A stretch of 27,811 nucleotides of DNA, from NCBI GenBank assembly GCA_002450905.1, contig DKAT01000086.1, forward strand, positions 1-27,811, given 5' to 3'. The position numbers and the translations under genes were made by a program. The first letter of the stretch is position 1. Each line of letters begins with the position of its first letter. This document shows positions 1-8,295 of this stretch, piece after piece. The notes beneath the pieces were generated by a model. That model worked only from the letters and a program-made list of their open reading frames with translations, was not told the DNA's origin and did no database searches. The DNA comes from Spirochaetia bacterium UBA6919. GTDB taxonomy: Bacteria; Spirochaetota; UBA6919.

Positions 1-443
1 CTAATTATGCAATGACTCTATTTTTTGATATTATTCTGATACTACTTATTGTTCACATTGTTGTAAGAATTTTTATGATCTTTATAATTATAATGCTGAA
101 TTGTGAATATTGATTCAATCTCTTGACCAAGATTATCAACATCGTAATGAATTGTAAATTATTCAAACTCTAAAATAACATGTCAATATGTTTAAAATAT
201 TCTGGTGTATCTCTTTTGTAATTAGTAAAGTAAATTTCATTTGTATTTGTCATCTAATAAAAAGATTTTATTCTACTTGACTTAATATCATAATAACAAT
301 TTATTTACTATGCTCTGACGAATAATACATTCTCAATTAGATATATTGTGTAATCTCATAATTTTTTTGTATAAATTATAATAAAGTGTTTGACCCATAT
401 AAAAAAATACCTTATATTTCAATGAAAATATAGGGATATAAAA
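1..443. other. AT-rich intergenic leader region
   Basis: No convincing gene lies in this stretch. Its right end carries the promoter of the transaldolase gene. On the minus strand two short open stretches occur in different frames (about 170-253 and 42-158). Read together they resemble a decayed coding sequence, but neither has a ribosome-binding site and AT-rich DNA gives such stretches by chance. No tRNA-like fold or long inverted repeat was seen. Confidence 0.5.
390..418 (+). promoter_or_regulatory. sigma70-like promoter of the transaldolase gene
   Basis: A TTGACC -35 box at 390-395 is separated by 17 bp from a TATATT -10 box at 413-418. Transcription would start near 425, giving a leader of about 19 nt before the ATG at 444. 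The leader contains AGGGA at 432-436, 7 nt before the start codon. Spacing and position fit a housekeeping promoter; this is inferred from sequence only. Confidence 0.6.
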
Positions 444-1088
444 ATGGACTTGTATCTTGATACAGCAAATATTGAAGAAATTAAGGAAATTAATGAACTT
501 GGCATCCTCTCAGGAGTCACCACAAACCCCTCTCTTATAGCCAAAGAAGGACGTGATTTCAAAACAGTTGTCCACGAAATTGCATCTCTTGTCGATGGTC
601 CTATAAGCGCAGAGGTCATCAGTACACAAGCTGATGGTATGATCGAAGAGGCTTTGGAATTGGTTAAAATCCATCCAAATATAGTTATAAAAGTTCCACT
701 CATTGAGCAAGGTATTAAAGCAACTTCAATTCTTTCAAAAAAAAATATCAAAACGAATGTGACTCTTTGTTTCTCTTCCACACAAGCTCTATTAGCCGCT
801 AAGGCAGGAGCGACATATGTCAGCCCATTTATCGGGCGTCTGGATGATATCAGCCATGATGGCCCACAACTTATTAAAGATATTCTTACTATCTATAAAA
901 ATTATAACATCGCAACAAAAGTTATTTCCGCAAGCATTCGTCACCCTATCCATATCATACAATCAGCCCTGGCTGGTTCTCACATAGCAACTATTCCATA
1001 CAAAGTCATGAAACAATTATTTAAACATCCTCTCACGGATATAGGGGTGCAAAACTTTTTAAAGGACTGGGATTCATTAAAAAAATAA
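444..1088 (+). CDS. tal: TalC-type transaldolase (FSA/TalC family)
   Basis: This 214-residue protein belongs to the small aldolase family that includes fructose-6-phosphate aldolase and TalC transaldolases, cytoplasmic TIM-barrel enzymes of the pentose-phosphate pathway. It starts MDLYLDTA, has the GVTTNPSLIAKEG motif at about 24-36, and the Schiff-base lysine K83 in VIKVP. The C-terminal HPLTDIGVQNF...DW block is typical of TalC/MipB proteins. Residue 57 is Glu (SAEVIS), where E. coli FSA has Gln59. Glu at this site is known to favour transaldolase over fructose-6-phosphate aldolase chemistry, so transaldolase is the better call. The length is normal. AGGGA lies 7 nt upstream and a good promoter precedes it. 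The next gene starts 1 nt after the stop codon, suggesting translational coupling. Confidence 0.93.
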   Translation: MDLYLDTANIEEIKEINELGILSGVTTNPSLIAKEGRDFKTVVHEIASLVDGPISAEVISTQADGMIEEALELVKIHPNIVIKVPLIEQGIKATSILSKKNIKTNVTLCFSSTQALLAAKAGATYVSPFIGRLDDISHDGPQLIKDILTIYKNYNIATKVISASIRHPIHIIQSALAGSHIATIPYKVMKQLFKHPLTDIGVQNFLKDWDSLKK

Positions 1089-1089
1089 C

Positions 1090-2160
1090 ATGAAGTCTCC
1101 AATAGCGCTTGTAATAATAATTATACTATGCCAGTTCCTTTATTCAGAAAATAAAATCAAATATCAATTCCCAAAAGATCACTTTGCCCATAAGGGGTTT
1201 CAAACCGAATGGTGGTATTACACTGGTCACTTACGATCCTCAAATGGACAAAAATTCGGCTACGAACTCACTTTTTTTAAAGTAGAATGGTCTAAGTACA
1301 AAAATGAGAGACCGCCTGACTGGAATCCAAGACCAGTATATCTTGCCCACTTTGCTCTATCGGATATCCAAAATAAAAAATTCTACTACTCTGAAAAAAT
1401 ATCTAGACCTCTTGGGAATATCTCAGGTGCTAATACAAAAAAATATCATCTGTGGAACAATGATTGGAGTGTAAAAGCAATAAGAAATACTCATTATCTG
1501 AAGGCTCAGTCAAATAATTTCAGTATATCCCTTCAACTAACTCCTCAAAAACATCCTGTCATCCATGGAAAAAATGGAAAATCACTGAAATCTAATAACA
1601 AAAACGATTTCTCATTCTATTATTCCTACACTAATCTATCAACCATTGGTACAATTTCTCTGAATGGAACAGCCCATCAGTGTACAGGATTAAGTTGGAT
1701 GGATCATGAGTGGATGAGTAACAGGCAATTCTATAATAATTCATCCCCCAAATGGGACTGGTTTAGTATCCAATTAAATAATAATACGGAAATTATGTTC
1801 TACATTATAAGAGATAATAAAAATAATCCAATATCTGTTTCCAGTGGTTCAATAGTTGATCCAATTGGCAACAAGACTCATTTATCGAATAGTGATGTCC
1901 GGATTAAACCACTTGACTACTGGCAAAGTCCTCTCACAAATGGTAAATACCCTATCAAGTGGCAATTTTCTATCCCCAAAAAAAATATTAAATTAATAAT
2001 AACTCCATTTTTTAAAAACCAGGAACTGATTACAAAAAAAAGTACGAGAATTATTTATTGGGAAGGTGCTGTAAAAGTAAATGGATCTATAAATAATACG
2101 AAAATAACTGGTCAGGGATATGTAGAAATGACAGGATATGCAAAAATAACTCGACAATAA
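1090..2160 (+). CDS. secreted AttH/CrtC-like lipocalin-fold protein (COG5621-type)
   Basis: This 356-residue protein belongs to the AttH / carotenoid 1,2-hydratase (CrtC) superfamily, often annotated 'predicted secreted hydrolase'. Supporting motifs are the N-terminal 'GFQTEWWYYTGHL' block (about residues 36-48), 'YLAHFALSD', 'GLSWMDHEWMS' near the middle and 'WDWFSIQL' after it. The first ~20 residues form a hydrophobic signal peptide. A cysteine at 14 lacks a good lipobox (Leu precedes it), so ordinary secretion is more likely than lipidation. In many bacteria such proteins sit beside a MacB/LolD-like ABC transporter; none is present here. Carotenoid genes are also absent, so a CrtC role is unlikely. 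The substrate is unknown. The ATG lies 1 nt after the transaldolase stop and has no Shine-Dalgarno of its own beyond the upstream coding end, so coupled translation is likely. Confidence 0.8.
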   Translation: MKSPIALVIIIILCQFLYSENKIKYQFPKDHFAHKGFQTEWWYYTGHLRSSNGQKFGYELTFFKVEWSKYKNERPPDWNPRPVYLAHFALSDIQNKKFYYSEKISRPLGNISGANTKKYHLWNNDWSVKAIRNTHYLKAQSNNFSISLQLTPQKHPVIHGKNGKSLKSNNKNDFSFYYSYTNLSTIGTISLNGTAHQCTGLSWMDHEWMSNRQFYNNSSPKWDWFSIQLNNNTEIMFYIIRDNKNNPISVSSGSIVDPIGNKTHLSNSDVRIKPLDYWQSPLTNGKYPIKWQFSIPKKNIKLIITPFFKNQELITKKSTRIIYWEGAVKVNGSINNTKITGQGYVEMTGYAKITRQ

Positions 2161-2178
2161 TCAATATTTATATATATT

Positions 2179-2196
2179 TAGACACTAGTGAGTCTA
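2179..2196 (+). other. small hairpin just before the kinase start codon
   Basis: TAGAC at 2179-2183 pairs with GTCTA at 2192-2196 around an 8-nt loop, and the interior holds the palindrome CACTAGTG. The hairpin ends 4 nt before the ATG at 2201, and no strong Shine-Dalgarno is visible. It may affect translation of the kinase, but five base pairs is short and this could be chance. Confidence 0.25.
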
Positions 2197-2200
2197 TATT

Positions 2201-3751
2201 ATGAGTATATCAAAACCATTAGATGATATTAATTTATTAATTTTATCAGAAAAAATCATTAGTACCGATGATCTCAATAGCATTCTCGATACTATAAATA
2301 CTGAAACTACTTCAATTTTAGAAGCTGAACGGTGTACCCTCTATGTCTATGACCCCTATAAAGATGAATTATGGTCAAAAATAGCCCAGGAATTAGAAAT
2401 TGACGAAATTCGCTTAAAACCCGGACAAGGAATTGCTGGCGAGGTTGCGAAGACTAAAGAAGTTTTAAATATTAAAAATGCTTATGACCATCCAAGTTTT
2501 AATTCAAGAATTGATGAAAGAACTGGATATCATACAAAAACAATTCTAGTGTGCCCTTTACTGAATATAAGCCAAGAACTAGTTGGTGTAATTGAAGTTT
2601 TAAATAAAAAAGAGGGTACTTTCACTGAATGGGATGAACATTTTATTAAAATTCTATCCAAAATTTCAGCTATCGCGATTGAACAAGCCCAGTTATATGA
2701 ATGGAATAAAATTTTGAGACAATACAATGAAAATATCATTGAAAACATGTCTTCTGGACTTCTTGTCCTTGATACAGAATATACTATCACACTATTAAAT
2801 AAAGTGGCTGAAACAATTTTTTCTCCTTTCTCAAAAATATCAAAAGGACAAGTCCTATCCAATGATTTCCCACTCTATAAATACATTACCCAAATGCTCG
2901 ATGATATTAATACTAAAGGTTCATCGAGAATTCATAATGTTGAAATAGCTCAAAATGACAAAAAATACTTTTTTAATATCCGTGGATCAAAATTACAATC
3001 TGATTCAGATATTGATTATGGATATATTTTCCTCGTTGATGATATAACTGAAAAAATCCTCTTAGAGCAGGCTAGTAAACAAAAAGAAAATCTTTCCCTC
3101 ATCGGAAATATGACTAGTTCTATAATTCATGATATTAAAAATCCATTATCTATTATAAAAGCATATTTACAAATCATGAATAAAAAAAATACCGATGAAA
3201 ACTTCTCAAAATATTTTTCAGTTATATATAGTGAGATAGATAGGCTAGTGTCAATGACTGGTGAAGTTTTAAATTTTGCAAGGGGAGAATCTGACATCAA
3301 ACTCGAAACATGTAAATTTATTGATTTCATATATGACGTTGCACCTCTTATTAAACAATTATTTAGAGAAAAAGGAATTAAATTTAAAATCCGTGTCCAA
3401 TATCAAGGAGATATACTTATGGATAAGGATAAGATTCGAAGACTATTTTATAACATAGCATCAAATGCTAATAATGCTATGCGTGAAAATGGCGGTGTAT
3501 TTGATATTTGGGCATATAAAGAAGAAAATCTATTAAAAATTCATTTCAAAGATAATGGACAGGGAATACCTCATGATATGTTAGAGCAAATATTTATACC
3601 GTTTATTACTTCGAATAAACACATGGGTATTGGCCTTGGAATGTCTATCGTAAAAAAAATTGTTGATGAACACAACGGATCTATTTTGGTTACGAGTAAA
3701 GAAAATGAAGGAACTGAAATTATAGTACAATTGCCTCTAATACCTGTTTAA
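2201..3751 (+). CDS. soluble GAF-PAS sensor histidine kinase
   Basis: This 516-residue protein has a GAF domain (about 20-165, with 'RLKPGQGIAGEVAKT'), a PAS domain (about 175-285, beginning 'IIENMSSGLLVLD'), a HisKA dimerisation domain with phospho-acceptor H310 in 'IIHDIKNPL', and a C-terminal HATPase domain. The ATPase shows the N box (N422 in 'IASNANNAM'), 'DNGQGIP' and 'GIGLGMSIV'. It has no membrane segment, so it probably senses a cytoplasmic signal through GAF or PAS. The 'DIKNPLSI' and 'FIPFITSNK' motifs resemble NtrB/AtoS-type kinases. No response regulator lies beside it. It is separated by 40 nt from the preceding gene and may be cotranscribed with it. The ligand cannot be told from sequence. 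Confidence 0.93.
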   Translation: MSISKPLDDINLLILSEKIISTDDLNSILDTINTETTSILEAERCTLYVYDPYKDELWSKIAQELEIDEIRLKPGQGIAGEVAKTKEVLNIKNAYDHPSFNSRIDERTGYHTKTILVCPLLNISQELVGVIEVLNKKEGTFTEWDEHFIKILSKISAIAIEQAQLYEWNKILRQYNENIIENMSSGLLVLDTEYTITLLNKVAETIFSPFSKISKGQVLSNDFPLYKYITQMLDDINTKGSSRIHNVEIAQNDKKYFFNIRGSKLQSDSDIDYGYIFLVDDITEKILLEQASKQKENLSLIGNMTSSIIHDIKNPLSIIKAYLQIMNKKNTDENFSKYFSVIYSEIDRLVSMTGEVLNFARGESDIKLETCKFIDFIYDVAPLIKQLFREKGIKFKIRVQYQGDILMDKDKIRRLFYNIASNANNAMRENGGVFDIWAYKEENLLKIHFKDNGQGIPHDMLEQIFIPFITSNKHMGIGLGMSIVKKIVDEHNGSILVTSKENEGTEIIVQLPLIPV

Positions 3752-3949
3752 ATAAAGAATTATACAATGGATTATCATGAAATTGATGATAATCTGATAA
3801 AAAAATGACCCTTGTTCTATATTTCTATCAACTGAAGGGACCAGGGATAATATGAATAGAATTGATCTTCTGATAAGCGTTTTGGTGATAAAATCATATA
3901 TTGATTAAAAGGATTAATTAAAGTAGTTGATTAATTCATTTAATGATAA
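3752..3949. other. intergenic region between convergent genes
   Basis: The region separates the GAF-PAS kinase from the convergent ankyrin gene. It contains one clear hairpin at 3770-3794, annotated separately, and otherwise nothing recognisable. Confidence 0.4.
3770..3794. terminator. possible bidirectional hairpin terminator
   Basis: GATTATCAT at 3770-3778 is perfectly complementary to ATGATAATC at 3786-3794, with a 7-nt loop. It lies 19 nt past the kinase stop codon, between two convergent genes, where a terminator is expected. The stem is AT-rich and is followed on the plus strand by an A-run rather than a T-run, so it is not a textbook intrinsic terminator. It could instead protect a transcript end. 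Confidence 0.35.
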
Positions 3950-5704
3950 TTATTCAATTTTAATTAGAAGATTGTTCAAAAGAATGTTTTTATTATAATT
4001 TTTAATCCTTATTTGGCGTGAAACTGTCAATTGACTCGGATTTTCTAAATATTGGTATATCTTTTTTTGGATACTTTCTGGGATGTCTTTATTAGCAGAA
4101 CAATATTCTATTGCTAGTTTACCATTTTTGTCTTTGATCTTTTGATTAGCACCATTTTTGATTAGGAATTTAACTAAAGAAAAATTTCCATGATATACTG
4201 CAAAATGAAGTGGTGTATGACCATCTAAGGTTTGTGCATTTACTCTAATTTGTTTTTTAAACATTAGTGCAATAATTGGTGTATGATAATGTTTTATACT
4301 CTGTGCCGCGTAATGAAGTGGGGTCATATTTTTTTCTCCAGCAGCAAGATTAACAAATTCAGTGCCCTTGGATATAAGTAATTTTACAGTATTATAGTAT
4401 TCTTTATAAAGACCGAAAGAATCATACCCAAAGACATAGTGTAGAGGGGTAAGACCTACAGAGGATTTTATAATTTTTGCCCCTTGTTTAAGTAATACTT
4501 TCACTATTTCATCGAAACCACTTGCTGAAGCATAATGAAGCGGGGTGATATTAGATTTATTTTTTAAATTGATGTTTACACGTTTTTTTAATAGAAGTTT
4601 CACAATATTAAGATAATTTTTTTTTCTGAAAAATTGTGCTGAAGACCTGTTTCCTTTAGTGACATAGTGTAAAGGAGTTTCATTGTCAATATCTTTAGCA
4701 TTCACATTAGCATCATGTTGCATAAAGAGTTTAACTAAATCATCTAAACCATTCAAAGCTGCTAAATGTAGTGGTGTTACCCCATGCCTTGATCTTGCAT
4801 TGACAGAAAGACCTTTTTTTCTAAGGTATTTAAATATTTGATAATGTCCATAAGTTGATGTACTTACTATAACTAATTCTCTGGGATAGAACAATTTATT
4901 TTCGCCATTAATGGTATAAGCAATTGGAGGATATTGTTTCGTAATCAAATTTATTTTACCAAATGCCAGGTAGTGAAGGGCATTTAAATTTTCATCCGAT
5001 TTCTCGCGGGGATTTAATCCTTTTTTAATCAATAACTTGACCAATTGATAATTGCCTGAAGCACAACTAAAATGCAGAACTGTTGTTGCATTATTAGTTT
5101 TAGCAAAAATGTCTCCCCCTTTTTTTAGTAAGAAAACTACGATTGTTTGATGACCTCTGTAAGCTGCTTCATGAATAGGGGTGTTTCCTTGTCTGTTCTG
5201 AACATCTATACTGGCACCTTTGCTAACAAGTAACTGGACAATATCAAGGTGTCCCAGGGAACTAGCAATGTGTAGTGGGGTATATCCATTTCGATCTTTT
5301 GGATTTAGAAGGGCTCCTTTATTAATTAATAGAAGGGCCATGTCGATCTGTCCCAAGCTTGCAGAAATATACAATGGGGTAAGTCCATTATTATCACTAG
5401 CATTAACATCTGCACCTTTTTTTAGAAGTAGAATTGTCATGTCAATCTGTCCCCTGCTTGTAGTGATATGCAATGGGGTAAAACCATTTTTATCTCGTAC
5501 ATTAACATCAGCACCCTGATTTATGAGATTTTTAGCAATAGCTATATCATTTCTGTAAAGGGCAATAAGAAGGGAGCTTATTTCAATATCTTTGTCTTGA
5601 GTAGTATTTTTAGCGGCATTACTTCCACAATTATAATTAATTGAAATGATTAAGATAGATATCGATAAAAAAATGATCAAAAACCTTTTCTGAATCATTA
5701 ACAT
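3950..5704 (-). CDS. ankyrin-repeat lipoprotein
   Basis: This 584-residue protein has an N-terminal hydrophobic signal followed by Cys26 in 'SINYNCGS', a loose spirochaete-type lipobox, then a short polar linker. From about residue 45 to 550 it carries about 13 ankyrin repeats with the usual 33-residue 'G.TPLH.A...G....V.LLL..GA..N' pattern. A few repeats are lengthened, for example around residues 250-290 and in the 'FGYDSFGLYKEYY' unit. The protein is probably anchored at the inner or outer membrane and displays a binding surface in the periplasm or outside; the partner is unknown. AAGGAG lies at 5711-5716 on this strand, 6 nt before the first ATG, which supports that start over the ATG two codons later. 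Its gene is 320 bp from the next gene upstream on the strand, so it is probably transcribed alone. Confidence 0.88.
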   Translation of the reverse strand: MLMIQKRFLIIFLSISILIISINYNCGSNAAKNTTQDKDIEISSLLIALYRNDIAIAKNLINQGADVNVRDKNGFTPLHITTSRGQIDMTILLLKKGADVNASDNNGLTPLYISASLGQIDMALLLINKGALLNPKDRNGYTPLHIASSLGHLDIVQLLVSKGASIDVQNRQGNTPIHEAAYRGHQTIVVFLLKKGGDIFAKTNNATTVLHFSCASGNYQLVKLLIKKGLNPREKSDENLNALHYLAFGKINLITKQYPPIAYTINGENKLFYPRELVIVSTSTYGHYQIFKYLRKKGLSVNARSRHGVTPLHLAALNGLDDLVKLFMQHDANVNAKDIDNETPLHYVTKGNRSSAQFFRKKNYLNIVKLLLKKRVNINLKNKSNITPLHYASASGFDEIVKVLLKQGAKIIKSSVGLTPLHYVFGYDSFGLYKEYYNTVKLLISKGTEFVNLAAGEKNMTPLHYAAQSIKHYHTPIIALMFKKQIRVNAQTLDGHTPLHFAVYHGNFSLVKFLIKNGANQKIKDKNGKLAIEYCSANKDIPESIQKKIYQYLENPSQLTVSRQIRIKNYNKNILLNNLLIKIE

Positions 5705-6024
5705 ATATTACTCCTTAATATGCACATAATAATGATAGTAGATAAATCGTCATGGATATTGAATAAGTCTTTAGATACCAATAATTTTGAAAAGTAATTA
5801 TGGTTGTTTCAAGAATTTATTCGGAAAATAATTTAACTTTGAGTATAAAAAGTTTATTGTATTTTAAATTTTAGATTAAAATTACATGATATTTTTTAAA
5901 CAGTCAATTAAAGAATTAAAAAATTGTTTATTGAGAGGATCATATTATTTTGAAGAGCTTTATAATTTAGATTTTATATGAAGATTATATAAATTACAAT
6001 TATTAATTATTTTTTATGATATCA
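5705..6024. other. intergenic region upstream of the ankyrin gene
   Basis: This 320-bp AT-rich stretch separates two minus-strand genes. It holds the ankyrin gene's AAGGAG ribosome-binding site (complement of 5711-5716). A TTGACT box on the minus strand (complement of 5902-5907) is followed by only a weak -10-like sequence, so I do not call a promoter. No open frame, RNA gene or repeat is apparent. Confidence 0.4.
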
Positions 6025-7401
6025 TTAATCGACAGGTAAGAATATAACAAACTTTGCTCCCCCTTCCATTCTGTTCTTACCCTCAATTCTACCGCCATGA
6101 TTTTCTATAATTCTGTATGATATAGCCAAGCCTAGTCCAATGCCATGATCTTTTGTTGTGATAAATGGTTCAAAGAGACTTTTAATGATATCATTGGGAA
6201 TACCTGTTCCATTGTCCTCGAATGTGATTCTTACGTATTTTTGTGATTCTCTCTGCTGGATTCCTGTGTTGATAAGAATATGACCCTTACCTATGTGAGT
6301 ATTTTGTATCGCATTGACAGCGTTTAAAATGATGTTTATAAATATTTGTTTAATTTGGTTGTGATCACAATAAATTGTTGGGAGGGTAGAGTATAAGGAT
6401 AATTTGATATTGATATAATTTTTTTTTAATTCGATATCCAGGAAATTCAGAGTGTCTTGTATGAGGAGGTTGATATTGCATTTTATTTTATGAAGGGGTT
6501 TTGGGCGGGCAAAATCAAGAAAATGATTTACCAGTTCAGTGAGGCGATCAATTTCAGTTTTAATTACCGCCAGATCATTGGCATAAGTTTTTTCTTGGAC
6601 TTCACCGATAATCTCATCAACCAACATCTTTATGATGGCAAGGGGATTCTTGATTTCGTGGGCTATACCACTTGCCATGGCTCCCAGACTAGATAGTTTT
6701 CCTGATAGAATTAATTGTTCCTGCATGGTATTGATTTTTTTAATATATTGTTCTTCCAATTTTTGAAAATCTGTTGAAAGCTGATCTACTCTGTCGTTTT
6801 CATTTAATGTATATAAAATATATAAATATATGTTGAGAGTAGTTTCGAATAATTTTATTTTCGCATCTGTAAAATTAGTCTCATCTTTAAATAAGATCAG
6901 TATAACACCCTCAATTCTTTCAAATACCTTCAGTGGATAAGTGATTAAAGCATTGTTCGTTTGGTCAGGGATGTCTTTTTCGATAATTCTTTTATCGTCG
7001 TGAATGGAACGAACGAAATAGGGTTGATTTTCCAAAATGGTACGGACGAGGAAATTCTTTTCGTCCCGGATAGGGATATTTTGAAATTGAATATTGATGG
7101 ATGTATTTTCTGATTTATATTTTAGATTAAGAAAATCCTTTTTATCATTGAGGAGATAGATGATTAGGGAGGAATTCTTAAATATTTGCTGAATTGATTG
7201 GATAATAGAGTAGTAGAGAGAATCTATATCTTTTTTATGTAAATAGTTAAAGAAGTGATTTGAAATAGGAATATAGTTGAAATTGGGATTATCTAAATAC
7301 TTTTTAATTTTTAATTTCTGGTATAAAACATAGATAATTGTAAATAACAGTATTATGAAGATAATTAGAAAAAATATTAATAAATGTTGACTGATGATCA
7401 T
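6025..7401 (-). CDS. membrane-anchored GAF sensor histidine kinase (NtrB-like)
   Basis: This 458-residue protein has a single N-terminal membrane helix (about 6-27), a GAF-like sensor region (about 55-190), a short predicted coiled coil (about 205-240), HisKA with phospho-acceptor H248 in 'SGIAHEIKNPLAI', and a HATPase domain with 'NIILNAVNAIQ', 'DNGTGIP' and 'HGIGLGLAIS'. The kinase core resembles NtrB/ZraS-type enzymes. The single helix and lack of a periplasmic loop suggest cytoplasmic sensing at the membrane. No response regulator is adjacent. The start is fixed by an in-frame stop just upstream, although no Shine-Dalgarno is evident. It is divergent from the agmatinase gene with only 51 bp between start codons, so the two promoters must lie close together or overlap. 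Confidence 0.92.
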   Translation of the reverse strand: MIISQHLLIFFLIIFIILLFTIIYVLYQKLKIKKYLDNPNFNYIPISNHFFNYLHKKDIDSLYYSIIQSIQQIFKNSSLIIYLLNDKKDFLNLKYKSENTSINIQFQNIPIRDEKNFLVRTILENQPYFVRSIHDDKRIIEKDIPDQTNNALITYPLKVFERIEGVILILFKDETNFTDAKIKLFETTLNIYLYILYTLNENDRVDQLSTDFQKLEEQYIKKINTMQEQLILSGKLSSLGAMASGIAHEIKNPLAIIKMLVDEIIGEVQEKTYANDLAVIKTEIDRLTELVNHFLDFARPKPLHKIKCNINLLIQDTLNFLDIELKKNYINIKLSLYSTLPTIYCDHNQIKQIFINIILNAVNAIQNTHIGKGHILINTGIQQRESQKYVRITFEDNGTGIPNDIIKSLFEPFITTKDHGIGLGLAISYRIIENHGGRIEGKNRMEGGAKFVIFLPVD

Positions 7402-7452
7402 ATAGATTTATTATTTTTCTATCCGAATAATATATTCTTTATAGGAGTAAGC

Positions 7453-8295
7453 ATGGCATTTGAACCTTATTTTATTGGATGTTCCCATCCCATAGAAACA
7501 TCAAAAATTGTCATTACAGGTTATCCTTATGACGGGACATCTTCTTATCGTCCTGGCTCCCGATTTGCACCTCATTCAATCCGTGAAGCTTCGTATGCCC
7601 TTGAAACCTATTCTCATTATCAGCAGCTGGATCTTGAGGATAAGTATATTCATGATGAGGGTGACATCTCATTACCTTTCGGTGATAAATCACGAATTCT
7701 TCACCTTATACAAGAAAATACTAAAAAACTTTTAAAAAGTGATAAAAAGATATTATCTCTTGGAGGGGAACACCTTATCACTTATCCCATTATTAAGGAA
7801 TATATAAAAATCTTTTCAGAACTTGTAATTATTCATTTTGATGCCCATCTGGACATGCGGGATGATTATTTGGGGGAGAAAGAGTCCCATGCGACCGTAT
7901 TGAGAAGGGTTTATGATCTTGTAGGGGATAAAAAGATTTATCATTGCGGAGTACGGAGTGGGACAAGGGAAGAATTTCGGTTTGCAAAAGAACATTGTCA
8001 TTTATATCCCTTTTCTTTAAATCAGCTCAAAGATGCTTTTATAAATATATCAGATGATAAACCCATATATATAACAGTTGATCTTGATGTATTAGACCCA
8101 TCGATATTTCCTGGAACAGGTACTCCAGAACCTGGAGGGGTGCTTTTTCATGAACTTCTTGAGGCATTTTATTTACTAAAAAATAAGAATATCATTGGGT
8201 GCGACGTAGTGGAATTATCACCGGATTACGATTCGTCAAATATATCTTCTGCAGCGGCTGGAAAGGTCATAAGGGAATTGTTATTGATGTTATGA
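7453..8295 (+). CDS. speB: agmatinase / ureohydrolase family enzyme
   Basis: This 280-residue enzyme belongs to the arginase/agmatinase family, which uses a binuclear manganese centre to release urea from guanidino compounds. Agmatinase (agmatine to putrescine) is the likely role. All metal ligands are present: H107 (GGEH), D130, H132 and D134 (DAHLD), and D210 and D212 (VDLDVLDP). The 'GTGTPEPGG' and 'DVVELSPDYD' motifs follow. The frame is open 23 codons further upstream, but that part has no ribosome-binding site, whereas AGGAG at 7443-7447 lies 5 nt before the ATG at 7453, and the family's N-terminus fits this start. No arginine decarboxylase gene is nearby to confirm the pathway. The stop overlaps the convergent oppF stop. 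Confidence 0.87.
   Translation: MAFEPYFIGCSHPIETSKIVITGYPYDGTSSYRPGSRFAPHSIREASYALETYSHYQQLDLEDKYIHDEGDISLPFGDKSRILHLIQENTKKLLKSDKKILSLGGEHLITYPIIKEYIKIFSELVIIHFDAHLDMRDDYLGEKESHATVLRRVYDLVGDKKIYHCGVRSGTREEFRFAKEHCHLYPFSLNQLKDAFINISDDKPIYITVDLDVLDPSIFPGTGTPEPGGVLFHELLEAFYLLKNKNIIGCDVVELSPDYDSSNISSAAAGKVIRELLLML

Noticed and set aside
5220..5519. 99-codon open frame on the plus strand inside the ankyrin gene
   Set aside because: Its repeats mirror the ankyrin repeats on the other strand; it is a shadow frame.
7384..7452. N-terminal extension of the agmatinase frame to an ATG at 7384
   Set aside because: It lacks a ribosome-binding site, overlaps the start of the divergent kinase, and the family N-terminus fits the ATG at 7453 with AGGAG 5 nt before it.
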